A stretch of 64,000 nucleotides of DNA from Capitella teleta (GCA_000328365.1 KB302196.1:1-64000); one strand, 5' to 3'. Positions 1 through 12,258 are shown, counted from the first letter of the stretch. The notes: a model not told the origin generated them from the letters alone. Translations and numbers: made by a program.

Positions 1-485
1 GTATTGCGCATCGTGGTGCACTCTGGCTGACCTTTTTACTGTTTTAAGATGAGAAACCATGGTAGGTGTCCTAGAAAATCGCTTGTTAAAATAAGAAAAA
101 TAGCAACAACAAAAAAAATAATTCGCGCCTGACAGGTGGCAAAATGATTATTCTACATATTTCCGAAAAAAAAAAAAAATAAAAAAATATCCAGAGGTTT
201 AGTCGCAGGACACGCTGATATGACGAAACCCTTGTAAAAGATGGGGAACTCAGCGTTTCATCACAGCTGCTGACGTCACGCCTAATTAGCAATATATCTC
301 CCGCGAAATCGTTAGCGATGATATTTTTTGTGTGGGCCAGGCATAGGAATCATTTTCGGTGCATCAAATAACGACTCAAAGTCCATTATTAACCAGTTCT
401 CCGGCCCTCCCTTGAATAGAAGCACCGGCACACATCGATGAAAAATCACCCCTATTTTGGTACATCCACTTCACTCAAATTCACA

Positions 486-515
486 TGACGTCACTTAAAA
501 TCTCCAAGATGGCGC
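486..515. promoter_or_regulatory. CRE-like TGACGTCA plus YY1-like AAGATGGCGC
   Basis: TGACGTCA (486-493) is the ATF/CREB consensus, and AAGATGGCGC (506-515) resembles a YY1 core motif, which often sits just downstream of start sites of broadly expressed genes. Nothing recognisable as a gene follows, so promoter activity is inference. A similar pair recurs at 36349-36373. Confidence 0.3.
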
Positions 516-994
516 ACAAGGCGAGGCGAGTGATGATGAATTCACAGTATCTGCTGAATACGACCAGTTGAACCTAATAACATTAAAATTACATCCATCT
601 AAATCATTGCTAAAATACTCGTGAATCTTATTTACTATTCAAATAACTCTTTATCTGACGAAACCACACTGAAGCGCCGTGCTGAAGCGGCGATTGTATG
701 GACCGACTCGACACTCGCCCATTCACCACTGGTTGTAGCGTACTCGTATACACTTGTAATAATCCAGCTTGGAAAAGTACAACACAGGACAACACGAACA
801 ATTCCAAGTTATTTTATTAGCCATCAAGGGGTACACCTCATGCTGCCCGATAATCAGTCATAACGTAGGCCTACCAGCACAGTACACATTCCCACATTGG
901 TCATGCAGTAGGTGTCATAGACGATGCTTCTGTTCTCTAGATTAAACCACATTCTCAGAGCTTATCCATCGTTTGGGGCCCTGTTTGCCGTCAA

Positions 995-1066
995 AAGTGG
1001 AAATATCGCGGGATGATGAGTGCACTTTATTAATTGAGATAAATCGGCATAAATGTTGATGAAAAT
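995..1066 (+). repeat. Dispersed repeat fragment
   Basis: The stretch with GAAATATCGCGG, GAGTGCACT and the run ending in AATGTTGATG matches, with mismatches, the segments at about 11868-11932 and 15926-15990. It is an old copy of a dispersed non-coding repeat. I cannot name the family. Confidence 0.55.
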
Positions 1067-2536
1067 GAAATAAAAAATGATAGGAATAGCAGCTTGACAT
1101 GTTAGACCACTCCAAGTATTTGTTTCTCTTATCGTTGAGTGACTTTTACATTGCGATCTGTTTGTAACACATTCTCAGAAATGCTTAGCACAATTGAAAA
1201 GCATTGAGATCTTTCACATGGAGTAGATAGACTACTTTTGGCCCACTCTGTGTAACATGATGCAACACATGAATGCTTATGATTATCGGTTCGTGTCTTG
1301 TTTATGTATTTAATGATATAACAATATATTTTCCAATAATCTAACTGTGATTTGAATAACATGATTTTTCATTTTATAATATACATTTTATTTGTTAAAA
1401 GTCGAAGAAACAATAAACAAAAACAAATAAAACAAATAAATAAAGATTTGAACAATTTAAGAGAAATAACTGTTTTAAATCAGGGCATCATCTTATTATT
1501 ATATGTATTTAAACTTTATTACCACATGCACCCTCACACTGCAAAGAGACGCTCTCGTTCGCAAAATCGCATTGCTAATCAGCAAACTGGGAAAGCCCTT
1601 TCGAGACTAAATGTTACTATCAATAGCAGCCAATCAGCTACCACCTGTCAACGGTGTGTGCATGCCCGTGTCAATAATACCCAGTATTCATATGACCAGG
1701 GAACCAGTGAATCAGAAATGGGAATGTACGTTATGACTGAGCCTCATGGGCGATTGCGGCTGCTCCTCTGCACTCATAGCGTTCAGACCTAAAATCGACA
1801 GACCATAGTTAGTAAATATAGACCAATTATTGCCGTGGAATCCCCGGCACTCAGTCGAGCGTATCGGTGAACCGGCAGAATGGTTGTGAAGAGGCATTTC
1901 CGTCTCCTCAATTACGCTGCTGAAATCGTGCGTTACTTAAAATTAATTCATATTATGTGATTTCAAAATGAATTTTTGTTCCAAATGTGTTGTATCGTGA
2001 ATTGAAAGAAGAAAGAAGTCGAGATGAAGATTATTTGGCTTTATTTGAATACTTAAATGACACGAACTATTGAATAGGATGAACATAGGAAATTTTGCTG
2101 GTTATTTTCCCTCAGTCACAAATCAAGCTTATAATAGTATTTTGACCATAATATTGAGTTATTAAATAGTGCGGTGTGATGAGTCAAGAAATGAGTGGTT
2201 AAATGATGGAAGAAAATTAACATATGAGGATGAGGGTATTTGAATCACTCTGACATAGTTTTTCTTTGTGGCATGTTTTTCTTTCAACTTCAACTTGTAC
2301 CGTGACGTCAGAACTGGATAGTTTTTTTTAGACCAGACATGTTTTGCATGAAAAACGCTCTACAAGACTTTGGACGATGTCTTGCCCAATTGCCATGTGA
2401 CAAGAAATTTCTACATTGTATTTCTCGCATGCTTACAAAATTGACAACCCAAACTCGCGAGACTTGAACCTTAAGGTTTTTCATAACTTCCAGGTTCTCG
2501 GTTCTGACCTCCGTATCCAATGGGCCGGAACGAGGT

Positions 2537-2560
2537 TTGGACCGTGACGTCACGGTCCAA
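2537..2560. promoter_or_regulatory. 24-bp perfect palindrome centred on TGACGTCA
   Basis: The 24 bases read identically on both strands and contain the CRE core TGACGTCA at 2545-2552. Another TGACGTCA lies at 2303-2310. It could bind a bZIP dimer or fold into a short cruciform. No gene start is recognisable beside it, so function is unknown. Confidence 0.4.
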
Positions 2561-3365
2561 GTTGGAGTTGAATGAAAAACAGGCCCCTGATAACTCGACA
2601 CAAGGCAATTGACAGCCCCTTGGATATCAAAGCTATAATTATTATGTCGTTTTCGCTCATCAGCTTTCAAAGCCGATTCACTGGCGCTGCTTGTAGAGTG
2701 AAGAAAGTACATGTATAACATTTTCTATTCAAAACAAAGCTCAGTGTTTTGAAAGTCGGTGCTTGATTTGTCATAAATCCATAGGCCTCATTGTAATTAA
2801 TTGGTGAATGACAAGGCAAAACATTGTCATGGCAAAGCCTTAAACAAATGTCCTATATATTACTTCATTTATTCAATTAATGGTACGTGTACACTGTACA
2901 GTGCAAAATAATCAATGTGGATAAAAGTTTGTCAGAGGCTTCATTCCAACAAACCAAATCAATCAAAATAATAGTCATGTATATGAGAAACCGATAAAAC
3001 GGTACAGTACTTTATCTGCTGATCACTGGATTATACATCGTTACAACGTGGTATTTTTAATGCTTAAACATTGCTGGGTCAGTGCACGACTATTTAGAAT
3101 CAGAATCCAACTGAAACAAGGGGGTTAGCAACAAAATGGGTTATTGGTTTCCTGTCATTTGCATTGGTGTTGTTAAACATACTCTGGTCATAATTATTGA
3201 GTCGTTTGATAACATTCTTCTGTTTCGTATCATGAATTGCACAGAATAACACCTTAAATATTATTAGTAAGTTACTGATCAAGTAATCACGAATGGGCGA
3301 GTGCACCATGCTGGCCGTCTAAATGCATAGCCTCAGCATAAAGACATACTACGGTGGCCTCAATA

Positions 3366-3466
3366 ATCTAATGCATCAGGATTATTTAATCCATCCACGA
3401 GGCCACAATTACAATAGAATGCTTTATCTATATCTTATCTTATCTCTGCGACAGACTCTTTTTGGT
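3366..3466 (+). repeat. Dispersed repeat fragment
   Basis: The segment around TTAATCCATCC and ACAATAGAATGCTTTATC recurs at about 9710-9800 and 13722-13812 inside the duplicated block, with roughly 10% mismatches by eye. Family not recognised. Confidence 0.55.
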
Positions 3467-4479
3467 TCCTTTTCCTTTGTCACATCCTGTGAGGTCCGGA
3501 AGTGGTGAAGGAATATGCAGTTACAATATTATGATTATTGTTGGTGATGGCAACCTGTCTAGAACAAATGGACCTAGATAAGCCTTACCTAGGTAGGTGA
3601 TGAGGCTTACCTGGGTCCATTTAGGCGTATCTTAGTATTTTAGACTTATCTTCCCATTTCGGCCATGACATCCGCTTAAATCGGACCATTTTCATATCAT
3701 TTTTTTCATTGCGAGGTTCGTTATGGTCACAAATCTGACCTCCATTCAGAATAATCAATCTACTTATACCGCGTTAATCACCGTCAGCAGGCCTTTTATG
3801 CATTGGGTATTGGACAAATGAGAAATTTTGGGCGTTCAGATCGAAGATGCTTGTTACATGCAGAAAAAGCATCACTTCAATTATTTCTGATTCAGCCTGA
3901 ATCATTGCCATGCACCCTTTTTTAGAATCTTTGTTTACTCTGATGAATCTGATAAGAATAATTTACTCATAATCATAACCAATACAATTTAAGTATGTAT
4001 AACAGTGACGTAACAAAAATATGATCATTGTACGTATACTTATGATGGCAGAACTTGTTAGGTGTAAGTAATTTTCAAAACAAGACTAATATCACAGCAT
4101 CTGAGGTTTTCAATCCCATCCAAAAAAAACAAGAAGTAGATTTCAATTTGCAAGGTGTTATTTATTGTGGAAATTCATCATTTCTTGTCACAGCATGGCA
4201 TCGGGATGTACCTGGAAAAGAAGAAGGCATGTCACAGGAAAAGTTATATTAGGAAGACGTTTAGATGAGGATTGTCAGACGAAAAGATGAAGAGTCATAA
4301 AAAGTACCAGCGTAAGCGACTTATATAAAACTACGATTAAATCGCTCTGTGTCACATTTAATCCCTTTATCAGAATCAGAAGTATGTGTTGTTTACAGGC
4401 AAATGTGCTGATGTCAACTTTTCTTAGCACGAGGAAAGGGTAGTTTGGAATTCGAGGAAAGTGTTATGCATTGAATCTC

Positions 4480-4570
4480 CCCATGGGACTCTAAAATAGT
4501 TCTGATTAAGGATTCGAACCCTTGACCTTAACATTAGAAAGCTGCAGTCCAATTGACAATTGTGTCACAA
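4480..4570 (-). repeat. tRNA-like remnant (SINE head or tRNA pseudogene)
   Basis: On the minus strand GGTTCGAATCC (plus 4510-4520) is a good polymerase III B box. Upstream, the expected A box and anticodon stem do not pair cleanly, so a working tRNA is unlikely. It is best read as a degenerate tRNA-derived SINE head or pseudogene. Confidence 0.35.
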
Positions 4571-4881
4571 AGACGCAGGTATATCTGAAAGGGTTAATGG
4601 AACACAAAGAACAATGTCAGGTGGAGGCTAAAAATGATCCATTGAACTTTCTTACGATGAGATTTTAGTATCTGGAACCATTACACTAACAACAACAAAG
4701 TATAAACTACAGCCGGTATGATAAAGCCTCTTGAATGAATGCATTGCTCGTGGGCATATGGTTTGTTTTCAAGTTATGTATCACCGTCGTTTACTTTCAG
4801 CGAACGAATGCTATAAACTATACATGTAGTAAGTAACTTGAATCTCTCAATGCCGACTGGGAACTCCTCGCCCTAGTGAAC

Positions 4882-5103
4882 TCAATGCGGAAAAACTGAC
4901 TTGCAAAGGACATCAACGGCACTGTGGTCTCCCGTGCAGCAACAGAGGTTCTCGGGAGTGCAGACTTTGGAGTTTTTGCAGCCAGCACTTCTGCTTGAGA
5001 GCCAGAAGACCCCGTCCGGTTGCCCCATCGGTATCAAAGCATGCGCAGAACTCAGCTGAATTGTTGATAAGAGCAGAAGGACGACCACACAGCATGACGT
5101 CAT
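4882..5103 (-). CDS. Candidate small secreted cysteine-rich peptide
   Basis: The 73-residue frame begins MTSCCVVVLLLLSTIQLSSA, a good signal peptide, and leaves about 53 residues with six cysteines clustered at the C-terminus in the pattern C-x5-C-x5-CCC-x10-C. The stop directly follows FPH. Just upstream of the ATG on the minus strand is a pyrimidine-rich tract ending in CTCCAG, a plausible 3' splice site, so the ATG may lie in the second exon of a gene whose first exon is non-coding. I do not recognise a family. The spacing loosely recalls colipase or prokineticin-type cysteine knots, but too few cysteines are present to claim one. No AATAAA is visible close downstream. It may be a chance frame, though a clean signal peptide, cysteine-rich core and acceptor together are not common by chance. 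Confidence 0.4.
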   Translation of the reverse strand: MTSCCVVVLLLLSTIQLSSAHALIPMGQPDGVFWLSSRSAGCKNSKVCTPENLCCCTGDHSAVDVLCKSVFPH

Positions 5104-7376
5104 TGCGGATTGCTTCCCTGGAGAGATAAATTGCCTTGATTATAAGTTTGTAATTACGTGAAAAATGTGTGGGTTGTGAAAGGAACCAACGTTGTCCAGA
5201 AGACTGGTGCATATTTATGATAGTAGATATGACTTAGATATCATGCATGTATGAAACTTCATTCAATTATATCGTCCTTTTTTTTTCCTGTTTTGTGGGA
5301 TTTATAAATAATCTCCAAGACTCCAAGATAATGGTGGCACAATAAAATATATGAATCATCAAAGTATTTCTCAACGCCTATAATAATAATGACATTTCAA
5401 GTATGCAATCAAAGAGTTCCATTATGCATGTTTCTTGTTTCCTTTCCAGATTTCTACCAAGTTTATAACCTGGGGAAAATGGCACCAGAAAGAATAGAGG
5501 AACAAAATACGAGTAAATGACCGTATAAGCGTTAACAGAGAGAGTGACTGAGTTTTTCTACTCGTATAAAAGAAATTGGTGGCCCATAATAAAATATTTC
5601 GATATAAATTAATACTCGTATGCAGTACATGCACATGTAGTACAGTGGTATATGGTACCCATTATATACATAAAATATACATATCAGGTAATAAGGATTG
5701 CAATGCAAGCAATGAACTCTTAACTTTGCCACTAAGTAAATCGTCTCACCTTTAAAATTCATCTCAAACAGCAGCGTATCATCCAACAGGTGATCAAAAC
5801 AGAAGTCAGGATCGTGTTGAGGCCAGAGTCATACTTGGCTTGCTTCTGCTCCTTCTTCCAGGTCATTTATATAGCGCATTTCTCCCACTCATCTCACCGG
5901 AGAATAAGCACCGGCGTTTTGCGTGATTGGCGACGAAATCGACGGCTGTCAGACGAAACTCCTTCGGCGCCGTTTCTTCATTAATCTACGAAACAAAAGT
6001 GCTCGCGACAAAGGCGAATTCTGCGTCTGTACATGTATGTGGTGCGTGGTTTACAGGGACTCAAATGCTGGTTGTGTGCTTCCACCAGGTGTTATTGATA
6101 GTTGTACAGCATTGGTGCCACCCACCCATATAGGGGATTCAACTGTTCACGCATGATTGACTAATGTTTACCTGTAATTAATATATCACAGTTAATATCA
6201 ATGATGGCTGGGAATGACCTACCATTACTGGTGTGTGTATAAATGACATACAGCCTACGTATTTGGGTGTCAAATTGGCGAAGCGTGATAGCAACCTTGC
6301 AGAGCCATCACTGCCGATGAATTATTACCATGCATATTGCATGCTACGCCTTTTTCGTTGAAATTTAGGGCATCATGACTTTTCAGCAGTCCATGATTGA
6401 ACAAATCTGTTTGTCGTGGGTCCATGAGACATCCAAGGGAGGTCATTCAATCCTGTTTCATTCATGACCGCCTATCCCTTTACGAGAGAAGGGGGAGAGG
6501 AAATCAAAATAGAACCAACATAGAATCAAAATAGAATCAAAAGAGAATGCATAACATCATGTACCAGACTAGTTACACTAGATGTAACCAAGGCTTTGAG
6601 TTTGAAGACCTGTTTAACTTGTCAATCCACGATAGAAGGGACGCATCAAAAATTCAGAAGAATGAAAGGATTGCTAAAAAATTTGCCTAACTGATGATTT
6701 AGTTAAATATATGCCTGTAAACACGTGTATATAATGGATATTTTAAGAGTGACAAAATATTGACTGTATCCATATATTTATGTAGAATTCTGGATAAATT
6801 TATCACTCTATTTTAATGATTTTATAATATTAAAATTTCTAACAATATCTCATCAAAGAAATATATGATGCTCTTTCGGGAAAATAAAATGTTGAGCCCA
6901 ACTTGTCTTGCTGCGTAGAGTCTTGCCGGAACGTAAAAAATACACTAAAAGGATTGCGGGAAAATTGTCGACGGGGCCGTAAGGACTACTTTGAATGCAT
7001 TGATTTCAATAAAACTTGGCACAAACATGCAAATTAATACAAAATTATGTTTGTAAAATAATTGTATGATTCACTTAATCTTTTTTGTTTTTATTCATGT
7101 ATAATCACCAGGAGGAACATAATTTTATGTCAGTATTAGTGCTCTCTCCTGGGCTCCATTTGACCATTTTATAATAAAAATAAAAATGTTACAAACACAT
7201 TTATTTTTCAAAGCTTTGATACGTTTATGAGGAAAATATCGGAGATATCTGTAAATCAACAATAGTCTAAAATTGATTTTGAATTAGCGCCTAAATTAGG
7301 ATTTTGCCGTATTTTGATGAAATGCCGATCCCTGTTTTACTCAAATTTATGTCAGAGGTGAGCACGTGACTTTCTG

Positions 7377-7440
7377 GAAAATTGATTGATTATAATTTTT
7401 ATAATCAATTTTATGAAAATTGATTGATTATAATTTTTAT
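7377..7440. repeat. Local direct and inverted repeat
   Basis: A 26-bp segment occurs twice in direct orientation (7377-7402 and 7415-7440). The first copy runs into an 11-bp perfect inverted repeat (7385-7395 with 7399-7409, 3-nt loop). The arrangement looks like the product of a local replication slip or template switch in AT-rich DNA. Confidence 0.6.
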
Positions 7441-7582
7441 CTTGAAAGTTAACCTATATTCAGTTCAAATTTTAACTTTCTGTGATAACGCGTTCTATGT
7501 TAGGCCGAGAACTTATAGAACAGCCCTCGTATAATCTAGCAGCCGGAAATAATTTTTTTCTCAAATTTGGCATTATGAATCG

Positions 7583-7662
7583 TTATGTTGAAATTTACAA
7601 GATATAGAGACGCAACCATCACGCATACCTCGTGAAAATCCCTAATCAATATCGCTGATTAA
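7583..7662 (-). repeat. Inverted copy of the repeat at 9086-9165
   Basis: The reverse complement of this stretch matches 9086-9165 (and 13096-13175) almost base for base, including GGGATTTTCACGAGGTATG and GATGGTTGCGTCTC. The two facing copies are about 1.4 kb apart. They may be ends of a non-autonomous element or two independent insertions. Confidence 0.6.
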
Positions 7663-8947
7663 GTCGCTTAAGTGTTAAGGAGCAACTAGAATGACTGTGT
7701 AATGATAAAGAGCCTATTCACGGTACCTTGGAATTTAAGGGGATAATACAACATATATAAAGAGAGCACCAGCTTATTGAGCTGTTCTGATCGCGACACC
7801 ATACAGGTACATTCATTTTTATTCCTTCTGAAACAAGAATCATAACGCTGAAACTTCTAGATTCACAGCAATGGCCACTTTTTGTGTTCGTCAATGGAGC
7901 CAATGAGACCGAATCCCTTGCTCCGCTACGTGCGAATTTAGTTCCAGACAAAGATCAAGTGTCAGGGATCCAAGTTTGGAAAAAAAATAAGGAAATCGGA
8001 TTTGGCGCACACTAGTGCTCCAGTGTTACACGTATATATAGTGCGAATACAACTGAGAAATCTAACTTTGAATGTATAAGTTAAAGAGGTTGTTTTGAAC
8101 TAGTAATGCATCCCAAAAGACAAATACGCCTTTTGACTGACATATTTTTAGACAATACGCTTGCTGTGGGCTAATTCCTAGATACATCGATTTTGAGAGG
8201 GTTAAAATCTCGCTTTCTTCTCGCGTTCGATTTCATACCGTCATGATGGCATGAAAGTAATTCTCCTATTGTTAACAATGGGAGCCGTCGAGTGAGCAGA
8301 TCTTTCAGCAGTTCTCATAAAAGAAATCTCGCACTCATCTCGTTTCAAGCTATTCTGCCTGAGCAGAAAATTCGTATTTTAATTTGTCTTGAATATCATT
8401 CACAGTTGACTAAATTTTTCAAAAACGGTCTCTCGTCACTCAATGAAGCCCACAGAACCGATGTAAAAAGGTTTCGAAATGAACAGAGGTCCTCTTTAAC
8501 AAAATCGGAAAAGACAATCGCTCACGTGTAACACCAGTTCAATTACATGTATCATATAATCAATAAATTTATCAATCATTTAATTTCACCTTTTGAAATT
8601 ATTTTATCTGGAGAAAACTTCAACATTTGACCGATGAATCGTAGATCCATAGTAAAAACCGAGACAAGAATAGCAGAAGCGAAGAAAGGATTGAAAAAAA
8701 ATAATAATAGAATACATAGATGTAAATCACAAATACTTGTAACGAGAGTGACATTAACAATGAAATGGGTCCGATGTAATGAAATTTTAGTGAGACGACT
8801 AAACTTGAGCGGACACCAACGTCAATAATGAACTTTGAATTTAACGATGAATAATAATCAAGTGTCTCTGTCATTGCTGACCTACATTAGCTCCAAAAAA
8901 AGGTAAGGGGTAGATTCTTTGGTCGTCACAAAGAATCTGTAGTGCAT

Positions 8948-8980
<33 letters not shown>

Positions 8981-9936
8981 AGAGCTGAAGTTGTAATTAC
9001 ATAACTGGGTTCGGCGTGGAGACGCAATCGCTCACTTGAAAAACGAAAACGTTTCTGATAATATTTTAGAAAAGTCTAATAACTTTGTAATTATCAGCGA
9101 TATTGATTTGGGATTTTCACGAGGTATGTGTGATGGTTGCGTCTCTATATCTTGTAAATTTCAAAGCTCTCGCTTTCTGGAGTAAAACGATATGGCCATG
9201 TAAACAGTCAATTTTCGGTCGGGTATGGGAAAAACCCATGTTAAACGGGCCCGGGACTGGCGCTCGAGTTAATCGTTCCTATATCGCAATATGCGCTCGC
9301 GAGGCGAAATGCATCTCCCCAATAAACTTTTGCCCACGTGTCCTCTCTCATTATATTTCCTCTATGTTAATAGGGAGTGTCTTTAAAGTTGCCATGATCG
9401 AACTCTCATGATCCGCTTGAATATAAAAATAAAGCCTGTAGCAACGATTTGTAACGCATGAACTGCTCAATGAGTCTTTAGAAACTGCCTGAAAACAACA
9501 TTTCCATAAATGACCCCGATTAATCAAAACTATTTAGATGCGTAGTTGCTGGATGTATGAATAGCTCTTTAATTTCATGAGACTTGAGTGTGAGAGTTGA
9601 GTGAATAATCCGCGATATCTCGCAATATTTCGTAATTATTTCCTTAACTCAGCAATCTAACCCAGCTGGATAACATGTGAAACTTCCTGTTGCAAATAAT
9701 TCAACAATCTAACGCATCCGGATGACTTAATCCATCCGCGAGACCAAAATTACAATAGAATGCTTTATCTATATCTTATTATATCTCTGGTCCAATCTTA
9801 GCGAAGCTCCAGACTCTTTGAAGTTACCGAGAAGAATGCGAAAATCGCTTTTATAACGCACCTTGTTAAATTGTAAGCGAGAAGGCATTTCATAACGGGC
9901 TCGTGTTCATAAGCACATGAACCTGATCATGAACAT

Positions 9937-10142
9937 GATGGCGCTTTACGGCTCCACCCAAACCAATCGGATGATCCGGGCGCCGGAACAAAAGGTCCGG
10001 GACTGGGGTTTCCCCCTATACTCTTATCGATAAATCCCAAGGGTTCTTTATCCTGCATACCACAATAGACAGTAGTACACATCGCCTGGCATTGTTACGC
10101 AGTTGGGCAGCACTGCAATTCTAATTCAAAATCATAACGCGT
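9937..10142 (-). repeat. SINE-B fragment, inverted
   Basis: The reverse complement matches the body and 3' part of the full-length SINE at 16191-16535, including the run reading GGATTTATCGATAAGAGTA, but lacks the tRNA-like head. It is a 5'-truncated older copy. Its allele lies at 13947-14154. Confidence 0.75.
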
Positions 10143-10504
10143 GTCCATTAGCTGTGACATCAGTCGGTATATAAGGACTAAGGATTAGAGACCCTTTAAT
10201 TCATTAATGTTTATAGGACTTTTACTAAGGAGATCAGAACACCTTAACTTCGGTTGAGATCACTCAATTGGGTAAAACAAATGGCAAATGAAAATAACAA
10301 TTTTACACGAATAATAATTAAGGGACATATAGAAGTCTAAATGCTTGATTAAACAACTGGCATAAATGAAAATAATTAAGAGCAGATTGCATTAGGTGCG
10401 CGGGAAATAAAGCAGTTGGTGTGACTACATGTACTTCAACGATACGGGTGCATGTAGGTGCAACTAAAATCATAATTTCTGGTTTTCAAACGCTAGTTCT
10501 TTGC

Positions 10505-11005
10505 GTTATTTTTAGTTACCTGCATGGCTTAGTGGCAGAGTGTTGGACTTGCAATCCGAAAGTAAGGGTTTCGATACCCGATCCGGGTACGCACTGTAGT
10601 CATTTCGGCAGAATGCCATTTCACCCGGGTCGTTTCGCCCGGGTTTATATGTGTACATGTAAATATTTGCCTTCATGAGTACAATATGACGGGCACTGAC
10701 AGTGCTTGAGTGTAGCATGCGGCGTAATGTGCATCGTGGTCAGTTCAAGAACTCAAACGTAGAAATGGAGCCCTGTGTGTTGCTGATAATTGTGCGGTTG
10801 CTGACGTATGTTGTTTAGTCACTAGGCCGAGTGATTCACACCTGGGCGCCCTGGGTGACTACATACCAAAGTACAGTCTCTTTGGTCGGAACTTAAAATG
10901 ATGATCTTGTATCAAAAGAAATCAATATTCGTGATTTATGGGCAGCACTTTGAGCACTAGCTTCGGTGGATATTGCGCTATACATTATGAATTAGTTATT
11001 TATTC
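10505..11005 (+). repeat. SINE-A, tRNA-Ala-like head
   Basis: TGGCTTAGTGG (about 10526) is an A box. A five-pair anticodon stem encloses a loop with anticodon TGC (alanine). The B-box position reads GGTTTCGATACC, a one-base-longer variant. The body carries a GGGCGAAATGRC-type minisatellite on the reverse strand (10600-10650), and the 3' end has the GCGCTATA motif common to SINE tails (about 10975). It is a tRNA-derived SINE, not a working tRNA gene. The allele in copy B is at 14555-15062, and a diverged head recurs at 37926-38010. Confidence 0.65.
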
Positions 11006-11584
11006 ATTGGTTATATTCGCATCGTTAATTAATTCATGATGAATTCCAGGAATTCTTCTCTTGGTGCGTCGGTATTAATATTTACCATAATAATAGTAGT
11101 ATGGTCAAAACACAAGCATAATCTATTTTAAGGAATAAATGCCACATGACGGATCCAGAAATTTCAGATTGGAAATGGATTTCAAGAAGTGAGTTGAGCT
11201 ATTAAAACACAATGAAATGAAACATACACATCTTGAAAAACAATTTAAATTTGAGCTCATTGCATTTTAACAGTGGCGTAATAACTCGTGAACGTTTGCG
11301 TGGATGAATTTGGTGGCGAAAGTGCGTAAAAGTCCCAAAGAGGCATCCATATATACGAACGTGCGAAATAAGTGTTGTCACGGCTTGTGCCAGTATCCAA
11401 TGAAAATCAGTGTCTTGGTTATTAGATTATTTGTACCTGCGTATGAGCCACTATCAAAATTAATAATATTATCCATAATAATAATTTAACAATGTCTGGA
11501 GAGGACCTTGAATGCACCATCCCTGCCCCCTTCCCCACCTAATTGTAATTTACATTTCCTTCCCGAATCGACGTGACTGTGTAT

Positions 11585-11815
11585 TGGGAAGGGTCCGACG
11601 AAAGAGCGAAATAGAGCGAAATAGAGCTCCCGATTATCGTCCATGACATGGTGCGATCGTGTACAGTATATATCTACAGAGAGGGTTTTAGTACTTCAAA
11701 TGCATCAAACTGAAATTGATTAATCAAGTAATTTTCGAAAGCAAATGCATTTTTTACGAGATATTAAGGTCAGCCATTATGGTATACCAAACGCGGATCT
11801 GCAAATCGTTTGATC
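11585..11815 (+). repeat. Dispersed repeat, inverted relative copy at 18935-19190
   Basis: The stretch from GTCCGACGAAAGAGCG to ACCAAACGCGGAT recurs as a reverse complement at 18935-19190 with moderate divergence, and as the allelic copy at about 15648-15855. Unclassified non-coding repeat. Confidence 0.65.
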
Positions 11816-11934
11816 ACACGTTATGACTATGAGCATCAGAAATGATGGTATATTTACCCTTTTCAAAATATGAAATATCGCGGAATGATTAGTGCACTCT
11901 ATTATTCAGATAAATCTGCATCAATGTTGATGCT

Positions 11935-12258
11935 GTCGTGGACTTTCTGTCTGATTTCTTCGTTGTAGTTGGGCCAGTAGATAGTGTTGCGTGCAAGGAG
12001 GAGGCTTTTCTCTTCGCCCATATGTGCTTCATGTAGCTTTCTCAGGAAATCTGGTCTTAATTCTTTAATTGGTATTATCATTTGAGAGCCACAAAAAGTA
12101 TGCCATCTTCCAAACAGATTTCATCTCTCCTCTGCTAGTAGTCTGAGACGTTGGGGCTGCATCGATCTTTCTGTTGGGGTCAGCCATGATGGACATATTG
12201 TGCCAGTTGTCAGAAGCAGACGCTTTTCTCACAGCTTCGAAGCAGGTCTCGTTTCCAG
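11935..12258 (-). mobile_element. Ty3/gypsy retrotransposon fossil (copy A part)
   Basis: The minus strand encodes the zinc-binding part of a gypsy-type integrase (WPNYNEEI context) and flanking linker, and runs into the assembly gap. It is a short, old, broken fragment with no LTRs visible. It is the allele of the fossil in copy B, here without the SINE insertion. Confidence 0.65.

Larger units (their letters stand above)
1..4880. other. Non-coding region, no gene recognised
   Basis: Open frames here are short (under 150 codons) and show no recognisable domain, signal peptide or consistent splice structure, so I call no gene. The stretch holds several copies of the palindrome TGACGTCA, a 24-bp perfect palindrome, two fragments of repeats that recur near 9.7, 11.9, 13.7 and 15.9 kb, and a tRNA-like remnant near 4.5 kb, each listed separately. 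Remote exons of an unseen gene cannot be excluded. Confidence 0.6.
5130..8289. other. Non-coding region, no gene recognised
   Basis: No frame shows a domain. Near 5860-5890 the reverse strand reads like a SINE or LINE 3' tail (GCGCTATATAAATGAC). Near 6495-6545 there is a short degenerate tandem run of AATCAAAATAGA-type units. The stretch 7583-7662 is an inverted copy of 9086-9165. 8104-8178 recurs at 33321-33395. Confidence 0.55.
8290..12258 (+). repeat. Copy A of a ~4-kb duplicated block, abuts the N gap
   Basis: From 8290 the sequence matches copy B from 12309 with an offset of 4019, and copy A stops exactly at the gap (12259). Identity is very high by eye, with scattered single-base differences, a 28-base T run only in A (about 8950-8977), a ~40-bp stretch only in B (14451-14492), a small inversion (12517-12610 in B) and one SINE present only in B. 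The left contig end overlapping the right contig start is what unmerged alleles produce in an assembly of a heterozygous animal. A true tandem duplication is the alternative. No gene recognised inside. Confidence 0.85.

Noticed and set aside
4882-5103. AGCKN in the small peptide, the opening residues of somatostatin-14
   Set aside because: The FWKT core and the two-cysteine ring of somatostatin are absent, and six cysteines are present. The match is five residues only.
5790-6156. Overlapping open frames near 5.8-6.1 kb
   Set aside because: No domain or splice support, and part of the stretch looks like a reversed SINE tail.
8292-8531. 79-residue open frame, also present in copy B at 12200-12538
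   Set aside because: No domain, and its end differs between the two copies because of the small inversion. It looks like non-coding DNA.
10505-10600. A functional tRNA-Ala(TGC) gene
   Set aside because: The acceptor stem does not pair, the B box carries an extra base, and the sequence continues into a SINE body present in several copies.
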